Positions 33,962-42,358 of a stretch of DNA of 46,566 bases are shown here, piece by piece. This DNA is from Planctomycetota bacterium. Its GTDB lineage: Bacteria; Planctomycetota; Planctomycetia; Pirellulales; Pirellulaceae. The stretch lies in contig JAQCHP010000023.1 of assembly GCA_027619595.1 (NCBI GenBank), forward strand, positions 1 to 46,566. Reading direction: 5' to 3'. Numbering within the stretch: the first letter of the stretch is position 1; each line of letters opens with the position of its first letter. The notes under the pieces were generated by a model, which worked only from the letters and a program-made list of their open reading frames with translations, was not told the origin of the DNA and did no database searches. A program made the position numbers and the translations under genes.

Positions 33962-35632
33962 TTACGCCCCTGTCGAACGGGCGGAAACGGAATCCAAGAT
34001 ACGTGAAATCAACGGCAGGAGCTGTTTCTTGCGGCTCACAATTCCAGCCAATTCGTAGAGATGCCGGTCGACACGCGGGTAATTGACATCAGACCAACTG
34101 TTGGGCTCATTCGACATGAGCAACAGGCTGCCGTTCGTTCCGATATCGGTGATCATGAGAGCGGCGAAATCGAGCCCCCGACGGTGCGTATGTGCTTCCA
34201 AAGCTGCTTGAAGTTCGTCCTTCCGCTTCCAGAATAGATCAAACCCAATCTCCTCGATCTGCGAAATCGAGAACCGATAACGGTGCTCCTGAAATTCTTT
34301 GCAATCTTCGCGAATCACTTGATCCGGCGTGCATGTTCGGAGGGCCGAACCGATTTCGAAGAACTCTCTGGCAAAATGGTCGAGGTCGCAATTGCAAAAT
34401 CCTTTGAGCCATTCCAACATGTCACGATCTACGTCGGTTGCTGTGGGTGACCGTAAGTGAAGTGTGTCCGAGATGATTCCCGCCGCCATGCACAGAGCAA
34501 TCCCGGGAGACGGTTGATAGCCCAGCTGGCGAAATTGACGTGCGACCAACGTGCACGTCGATCCAACGGGCTCATTGATAAACCGAATTGGTTGCAGGGA
34601 CCGCAGCGAACCTCCCAACCGGTGATGGTCCAGCACCTCCAGGATTTCCGACTCCTCGGCCCCAGCGACCGATTGTGTCAATTCATTGTGGTCGACCAGC
34701 ACAAGTCGCGGTTTGGGAGCTCGCACGAGGTCCGACTTCGACACAACACCGATCATTTGACCTTCATCGTCGAGGACGGGGAACACAATCTGTGTCGAGT
34801 TTTGCACGGTCTGTTGTGCGTCTTGAACCAGTTGTTGGCCGGAGAGTGTCTGGAAATCGCGTCGGATGGCCGATTCAATCGATCGCGCCGCTTTAATGCG
34901 TAGGAGGGTCGTGGCGGTGTCGAGCGGGCTGCTGATCACGGTGACACGATTGGCGGCCGCCAATTGCAACAGTCCCGGTGATAATTCATAACCACCGGTC
35001 ACCACAAGCCCACGCACGCCATGTTCAATCGCAGGGACATGGACCGTGGGACGATCACCGCTCACCACGAGCAACTGGTGCGCGGGAAACTTATGCAGCC
35101 GTTCAGTGAATCCTCCGGAACTCATTGCGCCCACCATCACGATCATATCTTCGCGATTTTCAGCGTCGACCTGATGTTGATAGTGTCCCCCAACGGCAGC
35201 GCAAATCTTCTGGAAACTGCTGTGGACGCGGCGCGATTTCAGTGGGTCGTGATCATCGCCGTGAAAGACAAGTTCGAGCAAATCGAGCAGCGAAAGGGTA
35301 CCGATCAGTTGGCCATGGCGGGAAACCATGGGGATCGCCCGGAGCTTGTATTGACTTAGACGCTGATAGACCTCGAAGAACACGTCGTCTTCGTGCGCAG
35401 TAACAATATCTCGGCGGCATACATCGCGGACCTCGGGACGTACGTCCATAATGATCCGGGGAGCCGCCACACCGGCTTGGCGTAGCGCAAACTCCGTCCT
35501 GGCATTGGCAGGGCCACACGAAGCCGCGATGGCTTGCGGGCACGTGGTTTTTTGCAGTAGGTCGGCGTAGGCAATCGCCGAACAGATAGCGTCCGTGTCA
35601 GGGTTTCGATGCCCGAAAACATAAACCGTCAC
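33962..35632 (-). CDS. ppaC: Family II (Mn-dependent) inorganic pyrophosphatase with CBS and DRTGG domains
   Basis: Hydrolyses PPi to 2 Pi; the CBS domains bind adenine nucleotides to regulate the enzyme. The 556-aa order is: DHH domain start (VFGHRNPDTDAICSAIAYA, metal His8, Asp12, Asp14); CBS1 (about 65-125); DRTGG domain (about 165-255); CBS2 (about 260-305); then the rest of the DHH domain (VLVDHNE at 312-317, LDHHRLGGS at 334-342) and the DHHA2 domain (about 440-556). This is the regulated CBS-PPase architecture, longer than the plain about 310-aa enzyme. ATG 35632 is the conserved start. It lies 241 bp upstream of mtnB on the same strand. Confidence 0.93.
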   Translation of the reverse strand: MTVYVFGHRNPDTDAICSAIAYADLLQKTTCPQAIAASCGPANARTEFALRQAGVAAPRIIMDVRPEVRDVCRRDIVTAHEDDVFFEVYQRLSQYKLRAIPMVSRHGQLIGTLSLLDLLELVFHGDDHDPLKSRRVHSSFQKICAAVGGHYQHQVDAENREDMIVMVGAMSSGGFTERLHKFPAHQLLVVSGDRPTVHVPAIEHGVRGLVVTGGYELSPGLLQLAAANRVTVISSPLDTATTLLRIKAARSIESAIRRDFQTLSGQQLVQDAQQTVQNSTQIVFPVLDDEGQMIGVVSKSDLVRAPKPRLVLVDHNELTQSVAGAEESEILEVLDHHRLGGSLRSLQPIRFINEPVGSTCTLVARQFRQLGYQPSPGIALCMAAGIISDTLHLRSPTATDVDRDMLEWLKGFCNCDLDHFAREFFEIGSALRTCTPDQVIREDCKEFQEHRYRFSISQIEEIGFDLFWKRKDELQAALEAHTHRRGLDFAALMITDIGTNGSLLLMSNEPNSWSDVNYPRVDRHLYELAGIVSRKKQLLPLISRILDSVSARSTGA

Positions 35633-36035
35633 TGGATTTTGTGTCCTCTTCCCGAATCGCAGAATTTGGTAGTTTCCACTGTAGTGCAGGTCGGCCGCTC
35701 CTACGAGTCCTGCCCTTTAGGGCCTGCACAACATTAACTTACCGACTTAGGCCCACCCTGGAAGCCAATAGAATCGCAGCGACGCTGGCTTCCAGAGGCT
35801 GCCAAAATCGAAGTCAGGTCTTTTCTTGGATTTACTGGCGCGCGAAAAATACCTGATCTGTGTGCGAAAACATGAAGATTTCTCGCCAAATTATGTTTGC
35901 TACAGGGATTCATCGGAACATGTTAATTTTTTCTAAAATTGCACCACCATGCTTGCGGACGTATGAATGGGCGGCGCTGCGCTTCTGCCGCCCATTTTGT
36001 GGACCTAATTCAGTAAGTTATTGTTGTGCAAGGCC
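35633..36035. other. Gene-free spacer between pyrophosphatase and MiaE-like genes
   Basis: 403 bp, no convincing gene. An A/T-rich part (35870-35950) is the likeliest promoter area for the pyrophosphatase. TGGAAGCCA near 35758 and TGGCTTCCA near 35785 form an inverted repeat. Confidence 0.45.
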
Positions 36036-36611
36036 TTAGCTGTGCATCCGCGCACAGGGCTCACCGTCAGCCAGAATTGCGGCCTCCTGTTCCGCTAGTT
36101 CCGCCAATCTCTGGTGGACAATGTTCGCGTTGGCAAAAAGTTCCGCGAGCTGGACATAAGTGGAATAGTGGCGTGCTTCAGATTCAAAGAGTCGGTCATA
36201 GAAGCTCGCAAGATCGTGGTCCTGGATGTGATTCCGTAGCAAGTCGAATCGCTCGCACGAACGGGCTTCAATGAGTGCTGCCACCAGGAGGCGATCGACC
36301 GCCCGCTGCGGTTCCTGGCGTCGCACAAGATCGTTGAGTCGTCGGCCGTAGGTACTGGGGGGCAGTCTCCGGAAGCGAATGCCACGCTGCTTTAGGATCT
36401 CCAGAACCTGCTCAAAATGATCGAGTTCCTCGGTCACGATCTCTTTCATTGCTCGGCACAGGGATTCCCGTTCCACATAGGCAAAAATCAAATTCATGGC
36501 GGTCCCCGCCGCCTTCTTTTCACAATGAGCGTGGTCGATCAGGATTTCGTCGAGGTGCAGGTCGACCTGTGATAGCCAGCGTGGTGAAGTTTCGGTACGT
36601 AGATTTAACAC
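36036..36611 (-). CDS. miaE: MiaE-like tRNA-(ms2io6A)-hydroxylase
   Basis: Ferritin-like diiron protein that hydroxylates the prenyl group of ms2i6A37 in tRNA. The 191 aa are read from GTG 36611, chosen because GAGGGG lies 6 bp upstream. Diiron ligands are visible as DEILIDHAHCEKKAAGTAM (E...EKKAA), VTEELDHFEQVLEIL, ALIEARSCERFDLL and ESEARHYSTYVQLA (each with E or ExxH). The family name is fairly secure; the substrate in this organism is inferred. miaA and miaB are not in the window. Confidence 0.82.
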   Translation of the reverse strand: MLNLRTETSPRWLSQVDLHLDEILIDHAHCEKKAAGTAMNLIFAYVERESLCRAMKEIVTEELDHFEQVLEILKQRGIRFRRLPPSTYGRRLNDLVRRQEPQRAVDRLLVAALIEARSCERFDLLRNHIQDHDLASFYDRLFESEARHYSTYVQLAELFANANIVHQRLAELAEQEAAILADGEPCARMHS

Positions 36612-36681
36612 ATGTGTCCCCTCGGAAAGGATACCTATGGCCAGAATTGTAACAGACGACCTTCTTCGTCCACTAGAAATG

Positions 36682-36714
36682 AAAAAAGGGCGTGTGACAT
36701 ATGCCACACGCCCT
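36682..36714 (-). terminator. Rho-independent terminator of the Gly/Tyr-rich gene
   Basis: Perfect 10-bp stem (AGGGCGTGTG with CACACGCCCT) around an 8-base loop, followed on the minus strand by six T. It lies 57 bp after the stop of the upstream minus-strand gene and just before the MiaE start. Confidence 0.88.
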
Positions 36715-36770
36715 GAGTCACAATCATCCGGTCCGAGAATGCCACCGGGAGCTCAGTCCATTATTAACCG

Positions 36771-37136
36771 TTAGAACCCGATAAAGATCCCGCCCCGGGG
36801 CCCAAACCCTACGCCCAAACCGCTGCCATAGCCATATCCGCCTCCGTACCCACCGCCATATCCATATCCGCCATACCCACCCCCGTAGCCATATCCGCCC
36901 CCGTAACTGGGCCGATATCCGCTGCGGTAACCATGGTGGTGACCATGGTAATAGCGTCGCCCACAGTGTCCGGCAAACTGGGGTGGCGCTTCCCGGTCCG
37001 TCGGACGGTTGATTGCCGGACCGTAAGAACGCATCTCCCATGCGTCTCCCGAACCATCCCGGTGGCTCGCCAGACTTGGGGCCGACAAAGCAGCAACCAA
37101 AACTGCCGTCGTGAGGCCGTACTTGATCATCTTCAT
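36771..37136 (-). CDS. Small secreted Gly/Tyr-rich protein
   Basis: 121 aa with a signal peptide (MKMIKYGLTTAVLVAALSAPSLA). A polar segment with two His-rich bits (HGHHHGY) follows, then repeats of GGGYGYGGGYGGYGY type at about 78-108. The tail is GFGPRGGIFIGF. Such sequences occur in surface or matrix proteins but no function is known. Good ribosome site (GGAG) before ATG 37136. It ends in a strong terminator, so it is a single-gene unit. Confidence 0.85.
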   Translation of the reverse strand: MKMIKYGLTTAVLVAALSAPSLASHRDGSGDAWEMRSYGPAINRPTDREAPPQFAGHCGRRYYHGHHHGYRSGYRPSYGGGYGYGGGYGGYGYGGGYGGGYGYGSGLGVGFGPRGGIFIGF

Positions 37137-37584
37137 TTCTCCTGCACTGAGGGACTACGGGAAATGGTGTTCGGCGGCGGCAGTCTCCCGCGTGCCTGAC
37201 GCCGTAGGGGAATAGTCGCAACTGGCGTGCCAGTGTGCTGGCACGCCATGATCTTCAGGAATATCCGATTTTTATCGCCTTACCACACGAGTTCGGCGAA
37301 CAAGTGATGTCAATGTGACACGTTTGGATGTCAAAGCGATAGGTTCGATCGCTGCACTTGCGGATTCCAGATATTCCCGCCCCAGAATCGAAGGATCCCT
37401 TCGGTACCGTCCATGACGAGTGCAGAATGCTCAATATCGAGCATTGTCGACGTTTGGACCGGAAAAGGTTGAGTGCCTGGGCTGCCGGTTCGTCTGGGAC
37501 AGAACTGCTCGGAACACGACTTACAATCATTCCTACGGTTGGTCAAAATGCGACCATCGCCGTGGTGGGCGGGAAAGAATCAAG

Positions 37585-37625
37585 AAAAAAGGGGGGGGCG
37601 CACCCAGTCCCCCCCTCGCTTTTTT
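37585..37625. repeat. A6-G8 / C7-T6 palindrome
   Basis: A run of A then eight G is mirrored, across about 10 bp, by seven C then a run of T. It forms a very stable hairpin with T tracts on both strands and could act as a bidirectional terminator. Confidence 0.75.
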
Positions 37626-37659
37626 CGACTCGGTCGTCAGTTCAGGTTGACACCTCTAC

Positions 37660-37794
37660 TTCTCACAGAGACCCGGAGGCACAGAGAGACGGACAAGGTC
37701 TTGGAGTCGTGGAACCGCACAGTCTACTTCTCCAATCCGCTAGCCGGGTTTCTATCGCGTTCTGATTTACCTCCGTGTCTCCGTGAGGGCTCTC
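37660..37794. repeat. Diverged copy of the 28.9-kb inverted-arm repeat
   Basis: Arms at 37660-37689 and 37769-37794 share the CTCACGGAGACACGGAGG-type core in inverted orientation, about 80 bp apart, as at 28871-29016. Confidence 0.7.
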
Positions 37795-37820
37795 TTCCTG
37801 GGCCGAACTCGCGGTACACG

Positions 37821-38255
37821 TTAACTGGCGCTTTTCACCTCGATTCGTCGCGACTTCTCCTTTTCACCTTTCGGCATGACAATGGTCAGGATCCCGTCGC
37901 GGTATGTGGCTTCGACATTGTCTTCCACCACGTTCTCGGGGATTCGCACCGCGCGTCGGAACGCACCGTAGCGATGTTCGATGCGATGAAAGGTCTTGCC
38001 TTCTTTCTCCCTTTCACTCGTTCGTTCGCCGCTCACGATGAGATAGCCATCTTCGATGCCGACGTGGATATTCTCCGACGTGACCCCCGGCAGTTCCAGG
38101 GTCACCTCAAAGGCTGTGGGAGTTTCGGCCACGTTGGCCCGTGGCGAAAACCCTTGCGGTAGGTTGTCGTCGCCGAAGAGGTGCTGCACGACATTGTCCA
38201 TCTCACGATAGAGTGCGTCAAAATTTCGAGGAACACGATTGATGGCACGTAACAT
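37821..38255 (-). CDS. Hsp20/alpha-crystallin small heat-shock protein
   Basis: ATP-independent chaperone of 144 aa from ATG 38255, with AAGGAGAAT 4 bp upstream. The alpha-crystallin domain (about 40-138) includes FEVTLELPGVTSENIHVGIEDG and ATYRDGILTIVMPK. The N-terminus starts MLRAINRVPRNFDALYREMD, as in bacterial Hsp20. The tail RRIEVKS has the IxV-type anchor. No CIRCE element was seen upstream. Confidence 0.95.
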   Translation of the reverse strand: MLRAINRVPRNFDALYREMDNVVQHLFGDDNLPQGFSPRANVAETPTAFEVTLELPGVTSENIHVGIEDGYLIVSGERTSEREKEGKTFHRIEHRYGAFRRAVRIPENVVEDNVEATYRDGILTIVMPKGEKEKSRRIEVKSAS

Positions 38256-38564
38256 ACTATTCTCCTTCCAGATTTTCGAAAAAAGTAAACAGTGAGAACT
38301 ACCAATTGTGAGCCGATATGTGCACATACGACCACCTGGAGCGGAATCGGCATTTGCATTTCGCTAGGCTGGCCGCTACGTGTCCTCGGAATTGCAATCA
38401 GCGTGTCAATCGCTCTAACTGCTTTTCCAGAAGCAAGTTGTGACGTCCTGTCATATTTTCAGTGTCACAACCAGTCTCGCGGCCGGTCAAAACGGCAGCG
38501 GTTGGGGCGATCAAGATAGCCCCAGTCAGTTGCCTCCTTGGGTCACCAGAATTGCCGGCCGTCC
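38256..38564. other. Spacer upstream of hsp20
   Basis: 309 bp with no credible gene. It must contain the hsp20 promoter (an A/T-rich stretch at 38270-38290), but I cannot pick a -35/-10 pair with confidence. Confidence 0.4.
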
Positions 38565-39431
38565 TTACTTGGTCGCCGGTAAGTGTTGTAGCTCCGCAGG
38601 GGGCGGGGTGGCGGGCTCTTGATGTTCGGCCAGCTTCGCGTCGGGATTTGTCACAGCGTTGTCAGAGGGGGCTAAAATTTTGTTGAGAAGATGCTCGTCG
38701 TATAACGCCGTTTGTCGGTAGGATTCATCTTGAGTTGAATTTTCCGAAGGGCTATCGATCGTTTTCCCATTTTTTTTGTCGACACTTTTTCCGGCGAAAC
38801 GCGTTCCATCGTGGATGGTGCCGCTTTCGAACGGGCCAACGCCAAGCACCCAACGTCCTGAAGCATTGCTCCTACCGATAGCAAGTCCTGACTGCCAAAC
38901 CGGTTCCTTGGTCGCGCGACGGTAAGCAAACAGGGCTAATTTGGCAGCAGAACTTGTCACCGAACGTCGCGCGAACGAGATCTCCGGTATGGCGGGGATG
39001 ACGGGTGCACCAACGATGGCGGAAGCAGCGGCGTTCATGGTATTGCTTGCCGGAACGCCAAAATTTACTTCGTGGCCATCACTTCCCAGCGTGCCGATTC
39101 TGGCTTCGATGACAAAGTCTGCGTCGGCCTCGGTCGATTGGAGTAGACAACCGTAACGAAACAGCTGCTGGCGAATCGAACTCGTCACATAGTTGACATA
39201 GGCAACTTGGTCTGGTTGCATGGTCAAGTACTTCGTATCCAAGTAGACCTTTTCGCCGGTGAAAGGGCCAAAGTTGAGCTGCGATACGCTGCGATCGACC
39301 GCATCGGAGAGCAAGAGTTGGTCGGTCGCACGACGCTCGCGCGTTGTGCCACAACCAGCTAACAGAACAGTCAGACCGAGCAGCCAAACGTTGCGAATCA
39401 GGTTGTTGGTCCAGCGTTGGGTCGAAAACAC
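38565..39431 (-). CDS. Hypothetical lipoprotein (DUF6655-like)
   Basis: 288 aa. Clear lipoprotein signal: VWLLGLTVLLAGCGTT with the lipobox LAGC at residue 27. The mature part (AVDRSVSQLNFGPFTGEKVYLDTKYL) and the motif ADADFVIEARIGTLGSDGHEVNFGVPAS match a planctomycete lipoprotein group without known role. The C-terminal 90 residues are polar and probably disordered. It is likely on the outer face of the inner membrane or on the outer membrane. Confidence 0.75.
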   Translation of the reverse strand: MFSTQRWTNNLIRNVWLLGLTVLLAGCGTTRERRATDQLLLSDAVDRSVSQLNFGPFTGEKVYLDTKYLTMQPDQVAYVNYVTSSIRQQLFRYGCLLQSTEADADFVIEARIGTLGSDGHEVNFGVPASNTMNAAASAIVGAPVIPAIPEISFARRSVTSSAAKLALFAYRRATKEPVWQSGLAIGRSNASGRWVLGVGPFESGTIHDGTRFAGKSVDKKNGKTIDSPSENSTQDESYRQTALYDEHLLNKILAPSDNAVTNPDAKLAEHQEPATPPPAELQHLPATK

Positions 39432-39621
39432 GATGGGACTCCGCGGAGGTAGGGGGCGGAGTTTAGCAGCCTGTCCAAACCATCTCCAGGTCAGACCGAA
39501 TCCTTGACGTGGTCCGCTACCATGCCTGCAGCTGGCTGCATGCGTGCGATTTCCGTATTTGTTGTCCAGGCATAAAGTCGCTATGATAGCGACACTCCGT
39601 TTTCCTTTTCAGTGATGAACC

Positions 39622-40452
39622 ATGCTCTACGAAACACACTCTCATACGCCGTTGTGTCGGCACGCGGTTGGTGAGCCGACCGAATACGCCAGTGTTGCAG
39701 AAACTCAAGGCCTCAGCGGCCTGATCGTGACTTGCCACAATCCAATGCCAAATGGTTTTGGTGACCGCGTTCGCATGCGTGGCGACGAATTCTCGCAGTA
39801 CCTTGAATTGGTCGAAGAAACGGCCAGTCGATGGGCTGGTCGTGTTGACGTTCGCTTAGGCCTGGAAGCAGACTTCTTTCCAGGGTACGAATCGTTCTTG
39901 GAACAGCAGCTAAACAGCGCCGATTTTCACTATGTGCTCGGTTCGGTCCATCCCCAACTCCGAGAATACCGGGAGGCCTATTGGAGCGACAATCCGCTGG
40001 AGGTACAAACTCGCTATTTTGACTTGCTCGCCACGGCTGCGGAAACGCAGTTGTTCGACTGCATCTCTCACCCTGACCTCATCAAAAATCTGACGGCGGA
40101 CGATTGGCGACCGGCCATGGTGATGGATGAGATTTGCGGTGCACTTGACCGGATCGCGGCAACGGGAGTAGCCATGGAACTGAATACGTCCGGTCGCCTC
40201 AAGACCATCCAAGAGATGAATCCATTTCCAGACATGCTGCGCGAAATACAGCTACGCGGGATTCCGGTAGTCATTGGGTCCGACGCCCACCGGCCCGATC
40301 GCGTTGGTGACGGTTTTGCGGATGCAATGGATCTGCTGGAATTGTGCGGATTCACGGAAGTGAATTATTTTCTCAATCGCCGGCGGTGCGAAGTCAGCAT
40401 CGATGTGGCGCGCGCGTCGCTAGTTGCCAATGTAAGCTGTGCCGACGATTAG
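39622..40452 (+). CDS. PHP-domain histidinol-phosphatase-like (HisJ family)
   Basis: 276 aa. PHP metal motifs: ETHSHTPLCRHA (His6, His8), TCHNPMP, GLEADFFPGYE, CISHPDLIK and VIGSDAHRPDRVG. The family dephosphorylates histidinol phosphate (HisJ) or other small phosphates. It is not next to other his genes, so the role is inferred. ATG 39622 sits 8 bp after a short T-rich, G-poor stretch, and no better start exists. Convergent with the TlpA-like gene (12 bp apart). Confidence 0.83.
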   Translation: MLYETHSHTPLCRHAVGEPTEYASVAETQGLSGLIVTCHNPMPNGFGDRVRMRGDEFSQYLELVEETASRWAGRVDVRLGLEADFFPGYESFLEQQLNSADFHYVLGSVHPQLREYREAYWSDNPLEVQTRYFDLLATAAETQLFDCISHPDLIKNLTADDWRPAMVMDEICGALDRIAATGVAMELNTSGRLKTIQEMNPFPDMLREIQLRGIPVVIGSDAHRPDRVGDGFADAMDLLELCGFTEVNYFLNRRRCEVSIDVARASLVANVSCADD

Positions 40453-40463
40453 AAGCGTGCAGG

Positions 40464-41030
40464 CTATTGGACCAACAATGCATCGACAAGTTGGTTGACA
40501 CCTTGGTAAAGGTCACCTTTTGTTGTAGACGCATCGAACCGTTGAACCAACGCACCGTCTGCTCCGTACACTTCTACCATCGGGACCGACGGGATGCCCA
40601 GATCGCGAAAGAAAACATCCGCTTCCATCGTAACGAGCAAATTATCAAACGTGGCGTTTTGCCGCGTTAGGAATTCGCGGACTCGCGATCGAGCCACACT
40701 CAGTTCATCCAATCCCTCGTAGTCGCAACTGACACCGACGCACGAGACCTTCTCGGAATGCATTTGGTGGATTCTTACGAGTTGAGGAAACTCAGCCACG
40801 CAAGGGGGACACCATGTGGCCCAATAGTCGACGACGACAATCTTCCCCTGCTTCGTACGAATGAATTCTCGTAGCTGCTCCACGCCTGAGACTTCTTCAA
40901 TCGTAGCGGCCGCGAGATTGTCTCGAGTCGGTTCGGAAGTATGGGTAAGATCCTCCGAAATAGACTCGTTCGCTGAACCGCAGCCCAGGCACAGGCAGGC
41001 AATCGTAAGACACACAGAAGGCTTGATCAT
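40464..41030 (-). CDS. TlpA-like thiol-disulfide oxidoreductase lipoprotein
   Basis: 188 aa from ATG 41030, chosen because a lipoprotein signal follows directly (SVCLTIACLCLGCGSA, lipobox LGC). An upstream in-frame start would place 50 odd residues before the signal. Thioredoxin fold with the active site WATWCPPCVAEFP; the cis-Pro is in GIPSVPMVEVYG. It probably reduces or forms disulfides on exported proteins. The neighbouring upstream secreted protein also contains a CxxC and is separated only by a terminator. Confidence 0.86.
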   Translation of the reverse strand: MIKPSVCLTIACLCLGCGSANESISEDLTHTSEPTRDNLAAATIEEVSGVEQLREFIRTKQGKIVVVDYWATWCPPCVAEFPQLVRIHQMHSEKVSCVGVSCDYEGLDELSVARSRVREFLTRQNATFDNLLVTMEADVFFRDLGIPSVPMVEVYGADGALVQRFDASTTKGDLYQGVNQLVDALLVQ

Positions 41031-41097
41031 TGAATTGCGTCGTGTCAGAGATGTTGGGCTGGCGGGCTGAGCCGGTCTCAGCTGAGGTCGAAGAAAG

Positions 41098-41127
41098 AAA
41101 AAAGGCGCGGCAAAGTCACGCCGCGCC
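41098..41127 (-). terminator. Rho-independent terminator between the secreted protein and TlpA-like genes
   Basis: GGCGCGGC pairs with GCCGCGCC (8 bp, 8-base loop), followed on the minus strand by TTTTTTCTTTC. It lies 58 bp after the stop of the upstream gene, so the TlpA-like gene needs its own promoter or read-through. Confidence 0.85.
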
Positions 41128-41184
41128 CGAATTGGCTCTCGAAAGAATGCCACGAGAACAACAAGCCATTCATAGCTCACAAGG

Positions 41185-41757
41185 CTAATTCACAAGGCTC
41201 GTTGCTGCGCTCGTGATTTTTTCGATGGCGTCTTTGTTGAGCTCACCTTGTGCTAGGGCAAAGTTCGCCGTTACGGTGCCAGCCTTGTAGACAAGGACCG
41301 TCACATCCGCTTTGGGATTCAAGCGGTACTCGGCAGGTCCATTTTCGTGATCGGCTGGAATAACGACAGCGATATTCTTCGCGCCCGAAGCCTCCACGAT
41401 CTTGCTGGCACTGGCCTTGAGAGCCTTCGTGTCGGCCCCGAGCAAGTTTACAAAGGAGGAGAGCTTCTTGCTTTCATTCTTGGCGAGCACGGCGTCCAAT
41501 TCCTTGAGTAGGTTCGACAGGGACTTGTCGGCCGTGCGAGCAAAAACCGCCACCACGGGCCGGCTCCCGAGCTTGCATCGGTAACACAATTGCTGCCCCT
41601 CGGACACGCCGTCCTTTTCGTTCCCCGCGCATTTCTCAACTTCAAATGCCTCGACAAAATCTCCCGGCTGCGGCCCGCTGCGCAGTTCTTCTGCAGTAGC
41701 GGAGTGCACCCACAAAAATCCGATGGCTAGCGATAGTAATGCGAAAACGTTCTTCAC
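41185..41757 (-). CDS. Secreted thioredoxin-fold-like hypothetical protein
   Basis: 190 aa with a signal peptide (VFALLSLAIGFLWVHSATA). The mature N-terminus contains a Cys plus CYRCKLGSRPVVAVFAR, a CxxC followed by a strand as in redoxins. The rest resembles a peroxiredoxin-like alpha/beta fold (KNIAVVIPADHENGPAEYRLN, VTVLVYKAG). No family name recognised. It probably acts near the TlpA-like protein downstream. Confidence 0.72.
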   Translation of the reverse strand: MKNVFALLSLAIGFLWVHSATAEELRSGPQPGDFVEAFEVEKCAGNEKDGVSEGQQLCYRCKLGSRPVVAVFARTADKSLSNLLKELDAVLAKNESKKLSSFVNLLGADTKALKASASKIVEASGAKNIAVVIPADHENGPAEYRLNPKADVTVLVYKAGTVTANFALAQGELNKDAIEKITSAATSLVN

Positions 41758-41967
41758 GCGAATATCTCCTCTACTCGAAATCGAACATGTCCATCTCTTC
41801 GAGATGAATCGGTACCGTGGAATTGTAGTCGACTCGTATCAGAATTCAATCCTTTTTTACTACCGAAGATGATAAGATCGGGTCATTGCCGTGACGGGGG
41901 CTCTCGAATTTCACGGTGGTTGCGGCCGGTATGTGATCTGAAATAACTTCTGTTGGAGACACTACTT

Positions 41968-42297
41968 ATGGCGTTCGATGACAATCTCGCACAACGAGTA
42001 CGATCGATTTTGGCCGCTCGCAGCAAATACGTGGAGAAAAGAATGTTTGGCGGTATTGGATTCCTTCTGAACAACCACATGTGTGTGGGGATCTGGAAGG
42101 GTGCGTTGATTGCGAGGATTGGGCCAAGTGCGTACGAAGCGGCATTGCGACAACCCCATGTACGTGAGTTCGACATTACCGGACGCCCTATGAAGGGATG
42201 GATTTTAGTTGAGCCCGATGGGGTCGAAAGTGATGCAGGTCTGTCAGAATGGATGGATGCTGCGGTTCAGTTTGTCATAGCGTTGCCACCGAAGTAA
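41968..42297 (+). CDS. TfoX N-terminal domain protein
   Basis: 109 aa from ATG 41968 (MAFDDNLAQRVRSIL). EKRMFGGIGFLLNNHMCVGIWKGALIARIGP is the TfoX-N signature. The C-terminal domain of full TfoX/Sxy is absent, as in many short homologues. In gamma-proteobacteria TfoX promotes competence genes; the short form's role is unknown. Convergent with hrpA (61 bp apart). Confidence 0.88.
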   Translation: MAFDDNLAQRVRSILAARSKYVEKRMFGGIGFLLNNHMCVGIWKGALIARIGPSAYEAALRQPHVREFDITGRPMKGWILVEPDGVESDAGLSEWMDAAVQFVIALPPK

Positions 42298-42358
42298 GTG
42301 TACCTCGATGCGGCGCGTCCGGTGCGCGTCCGCTGTGGAAGTTGTGCCGGGTCACGAA

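Larger units (their letters stand above)
37137..37820. other. Gene-free spacer with G/C palindrome and a repeat copy
   Basis: 684 bp. I see no credible gene. It contains the palindrome at 37585-37625 and a diverged copy of the 28.9-kb repeat at 37660-37794, followed by the convergent-side end of hsp20. Confidence 0.6.
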
